A stretch of DNA of 64,000 nucleotides from Vandiemenella viatica (Eukaryota; Arthropoda; Insecta; Orthoptera; Morabidae): contig JARYHS010009186.1 of assembly GCA_031002005.1 (NCBI GenBank), positions 182,368,437-182,432,436 of the forward strand. The letters run 5' to 3'. The stretch's first letter is position 1, and every line of letters begins with the position of its first letter. This document shows, piece after piece, positions 61,777 to 64,000 of this stretch. The notes under the pieces are model-generated. The model saw only the letters and a program-made list of their open reading frames with translations, searched no databases and was not told where the DNA came from. Both the position numbers and the translations under genes were made by a program.

Positions 61777-64000
61777 CCTGCGTCGTGGCGAAGATGGGAA
61801 AAATGTTGGCACATATAATTGATTCTGCCAAGATTTCTATATCGAATGGCGTTTAACCGCTTGTCCTCCGTTGCGGAGTCTTTGAATACCAATCGATAAA
61901 ATAATAATAATAATAATTTGATGCCAAGCTTGTCGTATTTTCGCGCGTCTTGGAGAACACAGAAGTATTTCGAGGCTCAAGATACATAACAAATGCGTTT
62001 CTATTAAAATTTCTCACCGAGAAAATACTAAGTTGGTGATAATCACTATCACCGTAAAACGCTAAAATAATAGCTACAAATCTGATAGCTTTCAAAAAGA
62101 CTTCTATTCCGTGTCTTTCAAAATCCATAGGAGACACAGGCTTAGGAGTAAGGTGTCCTTTTTGTAGTCTCTTGTAAATATTATTAAGAATTTTGTCATT
62201 ACTGTAAAATTAAATAGAATTCTCTGAATTATGAAGCAACATTTTTAATATGAACATTGTTTTATGGTATTCTATATGTAATCGTTAAATTATTGAATTA
62301 TTTTTAATTATTTATTACGAATATTGAATAAAAATCACTAATACGTCCCATACTTACAATAGGAGGACCGCATAACACTTTCAGTTTGAATCAAACAAAG
62401 CATGCTCACGCGTATAGAAGTGTTTTTATCAATGTTCTATCAATACAAATAGTCACTTGGGATTATTTCTATCCAACAAGCCACAAAACCATTTAATTTA
62501 ATTCAGGGCTGATGAAATAGTGGAATTAGTTCCTTCTGTTTTAATCATTTAGTGAAAACAAATACTCGGCATCAAAGTCGAACTACAGTGAACTGGACAA
62601 ATTTTGATAAATTGCAAACACGTAGCGTGATAAAATTATATGTTAATGTAATTCAGTCATAATATCAAACGTCAATTCAATTAACGTTTTACTGCCGAAC
62701 GAGATCAACGAATGTCCCATTATCGTGCTCAAAATAATATTTTTATTATTAAAATTACCCCACAGTCTGTTGCGGCCATTCGTATTATCGAATTCAGTAG
62801 TAATGAATAAACTCTGTTTTCCACAGCTCATTTTTTACGTTATGTTAAAATCATTTTTAAGTGTACTTCAATTACAGGCAAGCCATTTCTTTGAATGTAG
62901 TGACAATTTTTTTCTTTTTCATAGAAGATTTTGATTTTAAACTAATAATAGTTTAAATAAAGAATCCATTCTTTGTTCAGATTAAGTGTGTGTAATGCAC
63001 TGGTAACGCCATTTAAAATCTTACACAAATATATTTACGATTATGCCTCTTTCCGTTAATGAGAGAATAGTGCTCGGATACAACAGTTTCTGCAATAAAC
63101 AATTTTCCAGGAAGCTACTAGAGAATTTTCTGGATACCAAACTTTTTGCCGAGATCGCTAGGACGTAATTATTGCGTCAACTGATCCGATTTTCACGAAC
63201 TGTTAGGCATAGCGTTAACACGATGTTATAAAAATCAATACGCGGAACTAACTCCTCCATTAGAGACATTTAACGCTCATTGGATTAGTATCTTGTGACA
63301 AAATTATTATCATAATACTTTGAGCACCCACATTACCTTAATATAAAGTGCTCCATGGAAGAAAAATGACATTTTCGCAACTATTTTGAACAGTTTAACA
63401 TTACTAATGTCTTCAATTTTTTTACTTCTCTTAGATCTCAGGTTGGCCGTCAGTTTCTGCAGATATGATGTAACATTCATTCTCGGTGAAGGGAAAGCTA
63501 ACACCGTATTTTAGTATCTCGTCGATATACGAGCAATGTGTTTTTTAATTTTTTATTTATCTCACATTTATACATCCTAATATCTAAATACTAAATTAGG
63601 CACTATTACAATCATTTGTTTATTATTGATTAAAGGTTCCGCCATCGTTGTCGCTGGTTTCATTACCAATTAATCTGGCCTTTCAGCTGTGTGGATAACC
63701 GGACAGCCTCCATAGTCTCCCATCCCCGCGAGGAGGCAGGCCAAACCTGTTTCCTGGTGAAACCATGTTAACAGTTTATCATTTACAATGTAAGAAAGTT
63801 CTATGTAAGGAATTAACATATTATTCCACTTCACTTAGTCAATTGGTAACTGTTACTTAATGCTAAATTATTAAATATTAAAACAATAAACGTTACAGAT
63901 GAGTCAGTTAGTAGATGAATAACAATATTTACATTGGTAGTTATTTTACAAATACAGTGCGAGCTTCCAGTTGTCAGTTGGTTAGTGAATACATGACCAT
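61777..64000. other. AT-rich sequence, no supported gene
   Basis: Only short frames without domains. A GC-richer patch at about 63690-63760 has no identity I can support. Confidence 0.5.

Overview
This window reads as a piece of a large, AT-rich, repeat-dense insect nuclear genome. There is no bacterial gene organisation, operon or dense coding. Most open frames are short and random, and nearly every recognisable signal is a mobile element. The main SINE family here resembles, from memory, SgRP1-like SINEs of locusts and relatives, so a polyneopteran host (stick insect, grasshopper, cockroach or termite grade) is my best guess. That is inference, not proof. I found no exon of an ordinary host gene that I can support.

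The centrepiece is one structurally complete Ty3/Gypsy LTR retrotransposon on the minus strand, 23469-31323 (7855 bp). It has two 660-bp LTRs that differ at one position by my reading, TG...CA ends, a 4-bp GTAT target duplication, a primer-binding site, a polypurine tract, and gag, protease, reverse transcriptase, RNase H and integrase in canonical order. It has no env. The LTRs say it inserted very recently, yet its reading frames carry about ten frameshifts, several in homopolymer runs, and one in-frame stop. That mismatch is the most informative puzzle in the window.

Around it are: a main tRNA-derived SINE family (SINE-A, nine copies, three with target duplications); a second tRNA-headed family (SINE-B, two copies); a pair of a third family (SINE-C, 60.7 and 61.0 kb); a fourth (SINE-D, 34504-34712) nested inside a longer repeat (repeat F, 33459-34982), whose second copy at 47574-48443 gives the empty-site comparison; three decayed LINE fragments (17.1-18.9 kb plus strand, 46.8-47.6 kb minus strand, 55.9-56.7 kb plus strand); a 707-bp foldback-type DNA element with long inverted arms and an 8-bp target duplication (11712-12418); and two further two-copy repeat families (D and E).

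Two CpG- and GC-rich islands (14140-14560 and 53750-54000) stand out from the AT-rich background and are the best candidates for host regulatory or first-exon sequence. The rest (most of 1-11.7 kb, 35.6-45.2 kb, 51.4-60.1 kb and 61.8-64 kb) is AT-rich sequence where I see no gene. Family names SINE-A to D and repeats D to F are labels used only here.
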